The notes under the pieces are model-generated. The model was given only the letters and a program-made list of their open reading frames with translations. It was not told where the DNA came from and did not search any database. A DNA stretch of 64,000 nucleotides from Sphingobium sp. Z007 (GTDB lineage Bacteria > Pseudomonadota > Alphaproteobacteria > Sphingomonadales > Sphingomonadaceae), in contig NZ_FBXK01000005.1 in NCBI RefSeq assembly GCF_900013425.1, forward strand, positions 186,001 to 250,000, in the 5' to 3' direction. Shown here piece by piece: positions 17,031 to 24,645 of this stretch. Position numbers and translations under genes: made by a program. Position 1 is the first letter of the stretch. Each line of letters opens with the position of its first letter.

Positions 17031-17524
17031 GCGCGCCACCCTTGACGGCATCGGCCACGGCCGCCCGGCGCAATCGCTGGGCGGTCAGTTTTGCCGATCT
17101 CCTGCTGCTGCTCCTCGCCTTCTTCGTGCTGCTGCAAGCCAGCGGATCGCGCCGCGACGCCCTATTATCGCAGGTCAGCCAGCAATTTGGCGGCCGGGCG
17201 ATGCGGCAGGGCGTGGCGTTGCGCGCCGCCGACCTGTTCGTGCCGGGCGACGCCTTGCTCAGCGAAGCCGGTCGCGCGCGCCTGGCCGCGGTGGCGCAGC
17301 GTTTTGCGCGGGAGCCGGGCGGGCTGGAAATCCGCAGCGACGGATCCGACAGGCGCCGCCAGCGCTTTGACGATTGGGATCTCGCCGCCGCCCGGCTGGG
17401 CGCGGTCGCCCGCGCCCTGCGGATGAACGGCATCGCGCAGGATCGCCTGCTGATCCGCGGCCTCGACCAGGGGGGCGGCAAGGCCGGGCAGGGGCAGCTG
17501 ATCCACATCGCGCCAGGCCGTTAA
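17027..17524 (+). CDS. Short MotB-like protein, second stator-like pair
   Basis: 165 residues. A basic N terminus leads into one membrane helix FADLLLLLLAFFVLLQAS with Asp24 at the position of the ion-carrying Asp of MotB. The C-terminal part has an OmpA-like outline (FVPGDALLSEAGRARL; DWDLAAARLGAVARAL; RLLIRGLDQGG), but the GHTD block is degenerate (RSDGSD) and the region is short. Peptidoglycan anchoring is therefore uncertain. Partner of the preceding MotA-like protein by overlap. It ends 65 bases before flgA, with a sigma-54 promoter between them. Confidence 0.8.
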   Translation: MSAPPLTASATAARRNRWAVSFADLLLLLLAFFVLLQASGSRRDALLSQVSQQFGGRAMRQGVALRAADLFVPGDALLSEAGRARLAAVAQRFAREPGGLEIRSDGSDRRRQRFDDWDLAAARLGAVARALRMNGIAQDRLLIRGLDQGGGKAGQGQLIHIAPGR

Positions 17525-17530
17525 CAATGT

Positions 17531-17547
17531 TTGGCACGGATATTGCT
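17531..17547 (+). promoter_or_regulatory. Sigma-54 promoter of flgA
   Basis: TTGGCACGGATATTGCT, near-perfect -24/-12 element, in the gap after the MotB-like gene; transcription should start about 30 bases before the flgA GTG. Confidence 0.9.
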
Positions 17548-17588
17548 GAAATCCTGACAAAGACCGTCCGTCCGTCAGGAGACATGCC

Positions 17589-18167
17589 GTGTTTCGATTG
17601 TCGTCCCTCCTTCTCGCCGCCGCCGCGCTGACCAGCGTGTCGCCCGCGCTGGCCCAGGCCCAGGGAAGCCAGAAATTCGAGAATCTCGACCGTATCGACA
17701 GCCTGGTGGCGATGACCGTCGGCGCCAATCTCGGCGAACCCGGCGGCCCCGCTGCCCCGGTCGATCGCCGCCTGCGCCTGGCCGCCTGTCCGACCACGCC
17801 CAGCGTCGAAGGCCCGGTATTCGGCGCGGCGATGGTGCAATGCGCCGCGCTTGGTTGGCGCATTCGCGTGCCGCTGGTCGCGGGCGCTTCCGCCGCCGCA
17901 TCCGGCCCGGTGCCGCGTTATGGTGCCGCCAATCGCTTCACGCGCGCCGCGCCGGTGGAGACGAAGGAAGCGGTCGTGCGCAAGGGCGATCCCGTGCAAC
18001 TTATGGCCGGCAACGCCGTGTTCAGCGTATCGCGCATGATGGTCGCGGACGAGGATGGCGCCATGGGGGAGACGATCCGCGTGCGCGAAGACAAGAAAAG
18101 CTCGCCGATTTTCGCCCAGGTCGTACAAATGGGCGTTGTGCGCATTCCGGGATTTAATGATTTTTGA
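17589..18167 (+). CDS. flgA: P-ring assembly chaperone FlgA
   Basis: Periplasmic chaperone for FlgI ring formation, 192 residues. Signal peptide MFRLSSLLLAAAALTSVSPALAQ region, then a beta-clip (SAF-like) C-terminal half with APVETKEAVVRKGDPVQLMA and DKKSSPIFAQVVQMG. The start is GTG at 17589, supported by AGGAG 7 bases upstream; an ATG a few bases earlier is out of frame. Driven by its own sigma-54 promoter and followed by flgM. Confidence 0.92.
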   Translation: MFRLSSLLLAAAALTSVSPALAQAQGSQKFENLDRIDSLVAMTVGANLGEPGGPAAPVDRRLRLAACPTTPSVEGPVFGAAMVQCAALGWRIRVPLVAGASAAASGPVPRYGAANRFTRAAPVETKEAVVRKGDPVQLMAGNAVFSVSRMMVADEDGAMGETIRVREDKKSSPIFAQVVQMGVVRIPGFNDF

Positions 18168-18180
18168 ACTTGTCCGTTAT
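18154..18180 (+). promoter_or_regulatory. Possible sigma-28 promoter of flgM
   Basis: TTAA, 15 bases, then TCCGTTAT, overlapping the flgA stop. The -10 fits the local consensus (G/T)CCGTnnT, but the -35 is TTAA instead of TAAA. A private FliA promoter for flgM is known in other bacteria. Confidence 0.5.
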
Positions 18181-18211
18181 ACGCCATAGGGACGAGTGAA
18201 GGATTTACCCA

Positions 18212-18487
18212 ATGATCAAGTCTGTGGGCCAGAATATCAGCGCCGCCATCGAGGCGACCCGCCTGCGGGAAGGGGCCAAGACGCGCGCATCGACCACCAC
18301 CGGATCGACCACGGCCTCCGCCAGCGCCGCGTCGGCCAGCCCGGCTGCGCGCATGGCCGCTGAGGGTGCGCCGGTCGATATGGATCGCGTCGCCGCCATC
18401 AAGGCTGCGATCGCATCGGGCAACTACCCGGTCGACGCCAACGCCATTGCGGAACGTATGGTCGCACTCGACCTGTCGGCCGCCTGA
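18212..18487 (+). CDS. flgM: Anti-sigma-28 factor FlgM
   Basis: Small (91 residues), Ala/Ser/Thr-rich and probably largely disordered, as FlgM is. The C-terminal FliA-binding part is recognisable: VDMDRVAAIKAAIASGNYPVDANAIAERMV, with the typical I..G.Y..D...IA..M pattern. It holds FliA until the hook is complete, then is exported. It lies between flgA and an FlgN-like gene, and its partner fliA is at 21927. Confidence 0.92.
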   Translation: MIKSVGQNISAAIEATRLREGAKTRASTTTGSTTASASAASASPAARMAAEGAPVDMDRVAAIKAAIASGNYPVDANAIAERMVALDLSAA

Positions 18488-18502
18488 TAAGGGACAAACA
18501 TC

Positions 18503-18811
18503 ATGCCTTTGGGTCTTGCTGCGCTGGATGATCTCTTCGATGCGTTCGAGGATCTTCGCGACGTGCTCGATAGCACTGATGCCGCCGCTATCGAATTGGC
18601 CAGCAATCGCGTCAGCCGCGCGGCGGCGTCCGTTCGCGCGATCGGCGCCTGGCGTTCCGACCCGGCCGTGATCGAACGGCTGAGCATGATGGTGCCGCTG
18701 CTCGACAGCGCGCGTATCCGCGTCAAGCTACTGGCCGATCATGCCCAGCAGCGCCTTGCCATTCTCGCCGCCCATGGCGCGCAGACCGCGCCGCTGACCT
18801 ACGGCCGCTGA
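18503..18811 (+). CDS. FlgN-like putative export chaperone
   Basis: 102 residues, predicted nearly all helical (LDDLFDAFEDLRDVLDS; AIELASNRVSRAAASVRAI; ARIRVKLLADHAQQRLAIL). Position directly after flgM is where flgN (chaperone for FlgK and FlgL) sits in many genomes, and the helical, small, cytoplasmic character fits. Direct sequence similarity to FlgN is not obvious by eye and it is shorter than the usual 140 residues, so the name is by context. A terminator follows. Confidence 0.5.
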   Translation: MPLGLAALDDLFDAFEDLRDVLDSTDAAAIELASNRVSRAAASVRAIGAWRSDPAVIERLSMMVPLLDSARIRVKLLADHAQQRLAILAAHGAQTAPLTYGR

Positions 18812-18840
18812 TAGACTCTTTTTTCCAGTTTCGACTAACG

Positions 18841-18863
18841 CGGCGCCAATCGGCGCCGTTTTT
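18841..18863 (+). terminator. Rho-independent terminator after flgA-flgM-flgN-like
   Basis: CGGCGCC, short loop, GGCGCCG, then TTTTT. It separates this operon from the transglycosylase-flhA-fliA unit. Confidence 0.85.
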
Positions 18864-18903
18864 CGTTGTGAGCGCAAATTCCTGCGCCCGCGTTAACCAA
18901 ATC

Positions 18904-18920
18904 TTGGCACAAGCCTTGCT
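18904..18920 (+). promoter_or_regulatory. Sigma-54 promoter of the SLT-flhA-fliA operon
   Basis: TTGGCACAAGCCTTGCT with correct GG/GC spacing, 35 bases before the GTG start of the transglycosylase. It places fliA under sigma-54 control. Confidence 0.88.
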
Positions 18921-18954
18921 CTAATGTCCTCGCTAGCAATTGAGGATTTTAGTC

Positions 18955-19770
18955 GTGTCGGCTTTCGCAGACATATCAGCAACCGGGACTTCGACAGGTA
19001 ATCGCGTCACCAACGCGATTGCGATGGCGAGCCGCCGTACTGGTGTCGACTTCTCCTATCTGCTGGGCCAGGCCAAGATCGAATCCAGCCTGAACCCCAC
19101 CGCCCGCGCGGCGACATCGTCCGCCACCGGCCTCTATCAGTTCATCGACCAGAGCTGGCTCGCCGTCGTGGACAAGCATGGCAGCGAATATGGCCTGAGC
19201 TGGGCGTCCGACGCGATCCAGCAGAGCGGCGGCCGCTATTATGTGGCCGACCCTAACCTGCGCCAGCAGATCCTCGACCTGCGCAAACATCCCGAAACCG
19301 CATCGGTCATGGCGGCCGAACATGCCGCCGATAACAAGGCCTATCTGGAATCGAAGCTGAACCGCGAAGCGCAGCCGGTCGATCTCTACCTCGCCCATTT
19401 CCTGGGCGTCGGCGGCGCGTCCAAATTCCTGTCGGTCCATGATCGCGCACCGGACGCCACGGCGGCATCGCTGTTCCCGTCCGCGGCGCGTGCCAACCGC
19501 TCGATCTTCTACGACCGTAGCGGCAACGCGCGCAGCTTCGCCGACATCCGCGACCGCTTCGCATCCAAGCTCCAGAAAAGCTCGGACAGCCTGGGCGGCG
19601 ACATCCAATATGCGTCCGCATCGTTGCCTTCGGGCGCGAAGACGGTCCAGCCCGCCGACTATGTGCGGATCGAAACGCAGCGCCTCGCCGAGCAGCCCGA
19701 CATCATGGTCAAGCCGCAACCGCAGACCGCTCGCCTCGCCTATCTCATGCTCGCCACCCTCGGAAGGTAA
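18955..19770 (+). CDS. Flagellar-locus SLT-domain lytic transglycosylase
   Basis: Peptidoglycan-cleaving enzyme of about 271 residues that probably opens the wall for the rod, replacing the missing FlgJ muramidase domain. The SLT domain shows LLGQAKIESSLNP with catalytic Glu43 and ATGLYQFIDQSWL, the GLxQ block. No signal peptide is visible, so export through the flagellar channel is likely (inference). The GTG at 18955 is chosen because GAGG lies 9 bases upstream; a TTG five codons earlier lacks support. It is the first gene behind a sigma-54 promoter, 9 bases before flhA. Confidence 0.85.
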   Translation: MSAFADISATGTSTGNRVTNAIAMASRRTGVDFSYLLGQAKIESSLNPTARAATSSATGLYQFIDQSWLAVVDKHGSEYGLSWASDAIQQSGGRYYVADPNLRQQILDLRKHPETASVMAAEHAADNKAYLESKLNREAQPVDLYLAHFLGVGGASKFLSVHDRAPDATAASLFPSAARANRSIFYDRSGNARSFADIRDRFASKLQKSSDSLGGDIQYASASLPSGAKTVQPADYVRIETQRLAEQPDIMVKPQPQTARLAYLMLATLGR

Positions 19771-19779
19771 CCGGCCGCA

Positions 19780-21912
19780 ATGTCTCCTGCCCAAGTCAAA
19801 GCGAAGATCTGGATGAGCGCCGTCCAAGGCGCCGTGCTGCCGTTCGCGACATTGATGGTCGTCGTCTTCATGATGGTGCCGGTCCCGGCGGTCATGCTGG
19901 ACATCGGCTTCATCACCAACATCATGATCTCGCTGGCGGTGCTGATGGTGGCGCTGAACGCGGGCAAGCCGCTCGATTTCTCCAGCTTCCCCACGGTGCT
20001 GCTGTTCGCGACCCTGCTGCGCCTCGCGCTCAACGTCGCCTCGACCCGCGTCGTGCTGGTGCAGGGGCATGAGGGATCGGACGCCGCAGGACAGGTGATC
20101 GAAGCCTTCGGCCACTTCCTGATCGGTGGCGACTATGTCGTGGGCATCTTCGTCTTCGCCATTCTCATGATTATCAACCTGGTCGTCATCACCAAGGGCG
20201 CGGGCCGCGTGTCCGAAGTGTCGGCGCGCTTCACCCTGGACGCCTTGCCCGGCAAGCAGATGGCGATCGACGCCGATTTGAATGCCGGCCTGATGACCCC
20301 CGAAGAGGCCAAGCTGCGCCGCGTCGAAGTCGCCACCGAAGCCGATTTCTACGGCTCGATGGACGGCGCGAGCAAGTTCGTGAAGGGCGACGCGGTCGCG
20401 GGCATCCTGATCCTCGTCATCAACATCGTCGGCGGCATCATCCTGGGCGTGGTCAGCCATGGCCTGGCCATCGGCGAAGCCGCGCAAACCTATATCGTCC
20501 TGGCGATCGGCGACGCGCTGGTGGCGCAGATTCCCGCGCTGCTGCTCTCGATCGCCGCCGCCTCCATCGTCACCCGCGTCAAGAGCGAACAGGATCTGGG
20601 CGGCCAGATCGCCGGCCAGTTCGGGTCCGGCCGCGCCTGGGTGCCGGTCGCCGCGATCCTGGGCTTTCTGGGCATCCTGCCCGGTATGCCGCATCTCATC
20701 ATCCTGTCCGCCGCGGCGATCGCGGGCAGCATCGCCTGGCAATTGCGCAAGGCTGTGCAGAAGAAAGCGGCCGAGCCTGCGCCGGTCGCCCCCGCGCCCA
20801 ACCCGGCCCTCATCGAATGGGAAGACGTGTCGGACGGCGCGATCCTGGGGCTGGAAATCGGCTATGGCCTCATCGCCCTGGTCGATGAGCGCAAGGGCGC
20901 GCCGCTGATGGCCCGCATCACCGGCATCCGCCGCCAACTGTCCAAGGAACTGGGCTTCGTCGTGCCGATGGTCCGCGTGAAGGACAATCTGGCGCTGGAG
21001 CCGAACCAATATCGCATCACCATCGCCGGCGTAGTCGTGGGCGAAGACGAAATCTGGCCCGACGATCTACTCGCGCTCGACAGCGGCGCGCTGGAAGGGG
21101 TCGTCGCCGGTCGCCCGGCCAAAGACCCGACCTTCGGCCTAGACGCCGTCTGGATCAGCCAGGCCAAGCGCAGCGAAGCGGTCGTCGCAGGCTATACCGT
21201 GGTCGATCCGCCGACGGTCGTCGCTACCCACCTCAACCAGCTGATCGCGATGAACGCGGCCGAAATGTTCGGCCTGGACGAAGCGCGCAAGCTGCTCGAC
21301 AATTTGAAGGACGCCGCGCCGCAACTGGTTGATGGCCTGACGCCAGGCACGCTCAGCCTGACGCAGATCAGCGCCCTCTGCCGCGCATTGCTGTCTGAAG
21401 GCATCGCACTCAAGGACTTCCGCCGCATCTGCGAAGCGATGGTCGATGCCGCCCGCCCGGACATGAGCCACGAACAACTGATCGAAGCGGTGCGCCAGCG
21501 CATCGGCGCACTCATCATTCAGGGGCTTGTTCCGGTCAAGATGCCGCTGCCGGTCATCACGCTGGACGGCGATCTGGAAGGCTTGCTGGCCCAGGCCATG
21601 CGCGTTGCGGGCGACGCCAAGCATCCGATCGAACCCGCGCTCGCCAATCGCATCGTCGAAGCGGTGATCCACGCCGCCCGGCCGCTGATGGGCCAGGCGC
21701 GGGCCTTCGCCATCGTCACATCGCCGGTCGCGCGCCGCGCGCTGGCCCGCCTCTTCAAGCCGCATCTGCCCGAAACGCCGATCCTGTCCTTCCTCGAAAT
21801 TCCCGATGGCAAGGGCGTCGAGGTCGTGGCTGTCGTCGGCAACGAACAACGCCCTACGCCCCGCCACGACCCCGCGCCCCAGCGCGAACAGGCGCGCGAG
21901 CGGGTCGCCTGA
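19780..21912 (+). CDS. flhA: Flagellar export gate protein FlhA
   Basis: Largest membrane component of the flagellar type III secretion gate, 710 residues. Multiple helices fill roughly 15-330; the FHIPEP signature RLALNVASTR is at about 81-90. A cytoplasmic domain follows (about 350-690) that docks chaperone-substrate complexes. It is preceded by the transglycosylase and followed 14 bases later by fliA; flhF and flhG, which usually stand between flhA and fliA in polar flagellates, are absent. Confidence 0.97.
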   Translation: MSPAQVKAKIWMSAVQGAVLPFATLMVVVFMMVPVPAVMLDIGFITNIMISLAVLMVALNAGKPLDFSSFPTVLLFATLLRLALNVASTRVVLVQGHEGSDAAGQVIEAFGHFLIGGDYVVGIFVFAILMIINLVVITKGAGRVSEVSARFTLDALPGKQMAIDADLNAGLMTPEEAKLRRVEVATEADFYGSMDGASKFVKGDAVAGILILVINIVGGIILGVVSHGLAIGEAAQTYIVLAIGDALVAQIPALLLSIAAASIVTRVKSEQDLGGQIAGQFGSGRAWVPVAAILGFLGILPGMPHLIILSAAAIAGSIAWQLRKAVQKKAAEPAPVAPAPNPALIEWEDVSDGAILGLEIGYGLIALVDERKGAPLMARITGIRRQLSKELGFVVPMVRVKDNLALEPNQYRITIAGVVVGEDEIWPDDLLALDSGALEGVVAGRPAKDPTFGLDAVWISQAKRSEAVVAGYTVVDPPTVVATHLNQLIAMNAAEMFGLDEARKLLDNLKDAAPQLVDGLTPGTLSLTQISALCRALLSEGIALKDFRRICEAMVDAARPDMSHEQLIEAVRQRIGALIIQGLVPVKMPLPVITLDGDLEGLLAQAMRVAGDAKHPIEPALANRIVEAVIHAARPLMGQARAFAIVTSPVARRALARLFKPHLPETPILSFLEIPDGKGVEVVAVVGNEQRPTPRHDPAPQREQARERVA

Positions 21913-21926
21913 AAGGAGGCTGAATC

Positions 21927-22658
21927 ATGTATATGAACAAGATCGCGGCCGGCGCCCATACCTATGCCAAGCCCGGCGACAACAGTCCCGAACGGCTGGC
22001 CCGCCAATATATGCCGCTGGTGCGCAAGATCGCCTGGCACGTCCATGGCCGCGTATCGACCGCCATCGAAATCGAAGACCTGCTCCAGATCGGCATGGTC
22101 GCGCTGGTCGAATCCGCCAACAGTTTCGAGGATCGCGGGCTGGGCTTTGCCGCCTATGCCCAGTTGCGTGTGCGCGGCGCGATGATCGATCATCTGCGGC
22201 GGCAGGCAACGATTTGCCGGTCGGCCATGGCCAAGCGCAAAGACCTCGCCAAGGTGCGCAACCGGCTGGAACAGACGCTCGGCCGCTTGCCCACCGAAGC
22301 GGAAATGTCCGCCGACATGGGGCTGGAACCGGCCGCCTATCGCGAGATCGCCGACAGCGTCGAGATGGTGCAGCACACCAGCATGGATGAAGTCTATTCC
22401 GACCAGTCCATGTGGTTTGCCGATGTCGAGGACCGGGCCGATGATATCATGGAGCGGGAATCGCTAAAAAAGGCGGTCGCTGCTTGCATCGGCGAATTGC
22501 CCCAGCGAGAGGCGCTGGTGCTGCAACTTTATTTCGTCGAGGAACTCAACCTGGAAGAAATCGGCCGCACGCTCGACATAGGCGCGGCGCGCGTCTGCCA
22601 GATCAAGAAAGCCGCGCTCGACAAGCTGCGCGAAAAACTGCGCGACTGGAACGAATGA
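21927..22658 (+). CDS. fliA: Flagellar sigma factor FliA (sigma-28)
   Basis: RNA polymerase sigma factor for late flagellar genes, 243 residues, the standard FliA size. Region 2 is readable (YMPLVRKIAWHV; IEIEDLLQIGMVALVESA; YAQLRVRGAMIDHLRR), region 3 holds RLPTEAEMSADMGL, and region 4 ends in LNLEEIGRTLDIGAARVCQIKKAALDKLR with the helix-turn-helix. AGGAGG precedes the ATG. Candidate targets in the window are motAB, flgM, fliC, fliD and the 43256 gene. FlgM at 18212 is its inhibitor. Confidence 0.96.
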   Translation: MYMNKIAAGAHTYAKPGDNSPERLARQYMPLVRKIAWHVHGRVSTAIEIEDLLQIGMVALVESANSFEDRGLGFAAYAQLRVRGAMIDHLRRQATICRSAMAKRKDLAKVRNRLEQTLGRLPTEAEMSADMGLEPAAYREIADSVEMVQHTSMDEVYSDQSMWFADVEDRADDIMERESLKKAVAACIGELPQREALVLQLYFVEELNLEEIGRTLDIGAARVCQIKKAALDKLREKLRDWNE

Positions 22659-22693
22659 CAGACCGCACTTCCTGTTCCCCAGGGAACATCATG

Positions 22694-24583
22694 TCACTCA
22701 TCATTCGCCGCCACCGGCCCGACCCGACGCCCATCGGTGCTGGGCCAGCGAAACCGCAACGGCCGATAGCTTTGCGTCCGCCACCAGGGATCGGCGACCT
22801 GGAGCAGGCCATGTTCCTCCGCCCTGCGCCCCAGATCCTTGCGCGCGGTCAGCGCCGCCAGCACCGGCGCGGCGAATAGGCCTGCGACCACCGGCGACAT
22901 CCATCCCAAACTGCCGGCCTTGACCGCCATGGTGGTCAGCCCCGCACCCAACAATATATGCCATTTGAACAGCCAGATCGCGCTGGTCATCGCCATGCCG
23001 TCGCGATCGCGGGTCTGCCCGTTCCAGCTCGCCTTGCGGCCCATCAAGATGCTGAACAGGTTGATCGTCTGGGTCAGCATCGCCACCGGCGCCATCAGGA
23101 TCGACAGCACGATATCGACCAGCACGCCGCGCGTCATCCGCGCCCCGCCGCCAAAGCCGATCCGCCGGGCGGGATCGGCCACCGCCCACAGGATCGCCAG
23201 CAATTTGGGACCGAACAGCAGCACCGCCGTCAGCGCCAGCAATCCGCCTGACGGCAGGATCGCAGCGGGCGGCCAAACCCCGGTCAGCGCGCCGCCCAAC
23301 ACCACCAGCATCAACGCCAACCATAGCGGCGACGTGCAATAGGCCGACGCACCGACCAGCAACTGAAACCGGCTGACCGGATGCAGCCCCTTGATCTTCA
23401 TCAGCAGCGGCACATGCTGGATATTGCCCTGACACCAGCGGCGATCGCGGGTGAAGAGGTCCGGCATCGACGGTGGAAATTCCTCGAAACTATCCTCCGC
23501 CGTGACCATATGCACGTCCCAGCCGCGGCGGCGCAGCAGGGCGGCTTCCAGCATATCGTGGCTCAATATATGCCCGCCAAAGGGCGCACGACCCGGCAGT
23601 TCGGGCAGGCCGCAACTTTCGGCAAAAGCGCTGACCCGCACAATCGCATTATGGCCCCAGAACATGCCTTCCGATCCCGCCCACCAGATCATGCCGGCGG
23701 CCGATGTCGGCCCGAACAACCGGCTGGCGAATTGCTGCCAGCGCGCAAACAAAGTGGCGGCGCCCATTACGGTAGGGACGGTCTGGATCAGCCCGACATG
23801 CGGATGCCGCTCCATATCGGCGGCCAGGCGCGCCATCGTCTGCCCGCTGACCACGCTGTCGGCGTCCAGCACCACCATATAATCGTATCCGCCGCCAAAG
23901 CGCTGCACCCATTCGGCGATATTGCCCGGCTTGCGCCCGATATTTAGCGCGCGCCGGCGATAATGGACGGGACGGGAAAAGGACGCGCGCATTTCCTGAT
24001 AGGCGCGGCGCTCGACTTCGCCATTTTCGGGATTGGAATCGGACAGGATGAAAAATTCGAACCGCTCGCCGCCCATCACCTGGGCCAACGACCGCTCCAT
24101 GATCGACAGGCGACCCAGCACGCCCAGGAAATCCTCGTTGCACACCGGCAGCAGGATCGCGGTCTTGCCCTTGAGCGGGGTCGCGGCATTGAGTGGGCGA
24201 GGGGTGACGCTGCGCCCCTTGCCGACCGTCAACAGCAGGAAACCGATCATCGCGGTCGCGAAACCAAAGGCGATCCAGGCGAAGAGCGGAATGAAGAGCG
24301 CAAGATAGACGCCCTCCCACGCGGAAATGCCGTCCAGCCCGATCGACCGCCGCATTTCGTGCGCGGCCATGGCGGCGGGGAGCAGGGCAAGCAGCACCAC
24401 CAGCAAACGGCGCGCCCAGATATCGATGTTGAGCGGGCGACGCGCGATCAGGTCCGGTCGGGCGCCGAAATCCTGTTCGGGCATCGCCAGCGCGCTTTCC
24501 GGCGGCACCTGTTCAAAGGCGCGCGCCAGCGGCTTGCCCCCGGCATCGGTGGTCGGCGCCTGCACGCCTCCATTCCCCGTCAT
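22694..24583 (-). CDS. opgH: Glucans biosynthesis glucosyltransferase H
   Basis: Inner-membrane family-2 glycosyltransferase that makes the backbone of osmoregulated periplasmic glucans from UDP-glucose; 629 residues. Two helices lie near 55-110, then the cytoplasmic GT domain with VVLDADSVVSG (DxD-type) and RDRRWCQGNIQH (the QxxRW-like motif). Several helices follow in the C-terminal third. It is 62 bases downstream of opgG on the same strand, forming opgGH, which faces fliA tail to tail and splits the flagellar cluster. Shorter than E. coli OpgH (about 850) at both ends. Confidence 0.92.
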   Translation of the reverse strand: MTGNGGVQAPTTDAGGKPLARAFEQVPPESALAMPEQDFGARPDLIARRPLNIDIWARRLLVVLLALLPAAMAAHEMRRSIGLDGISAWEGVYLALFIPLFAWIAFGFATAMIGFLLLTVGKGRSVTPRPLNAATPLKGKTAILLPVCNEDFLGVLGRLSIMERSLAQVMGGERFEFFILSDSNPENGEVERRAYQEMRASFSRPVHYRRRALNIGRKPGNIAEWVQRFGGGYDYMVVLDADSVVSGQTMARLAADMERHPHVGLIQTVPTVMGAATLFARWQQFASRLFGPTSAAGMIWWAGSEGMFWGHNAIVRVSAFAESCGLPELPGRAPFGGHILSHDMLEAALLRRRGWDVHMVTAEDSFEEFPPSMPDLFTRDRRWCQGNIQHVPLLMKIKGLHPVSRFQLLVGASAYCTSPLWLALMLVVLGGALTGVWPPAAILPSGGLLALTAVLLFGPKLLAILWAVADPARRIGFGGGARMTRGVLVDIVLSILMAPVAMLTQTINLFSILMGRKASWNGQTRDRDGMAMTSAIWLFKWHILLGAGLTTMAVKAGSLGWMSPVVAGLFAAPVLAALTARKDLGRRAEEHGLLQVADPWWRTQSYRPLRFRWPSTDGRRVGPVAANDE

Positions 24584-24645
24584 TGATCAGACCCATCGCG
24601 ATTGACCCAATATGTCACAACCGCCCGATGCATAGACGGTTCCCC

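Noticed and set aside
16362..17524. Assignment as TolQ/TolR or ExbB/ExbD
   Set aside because: No tol, ton or exb neighbours; the small protein has an OmpA-like outline rather than a TolR/ExbD fold, and flagellar genes flank it. Not fully excluded.
20133..21167. Minus-strand open frames opposite flhA
   Set aside because: High-GC shadow frames; no motifs or ribosome sites, and flhA is certain on the plus strand.
22673..22688. TGTTCCC/GGGAACA hairpin between fliA and opgH
   Set aside because: Very small loop and no T-run; too weak to call a terminator.
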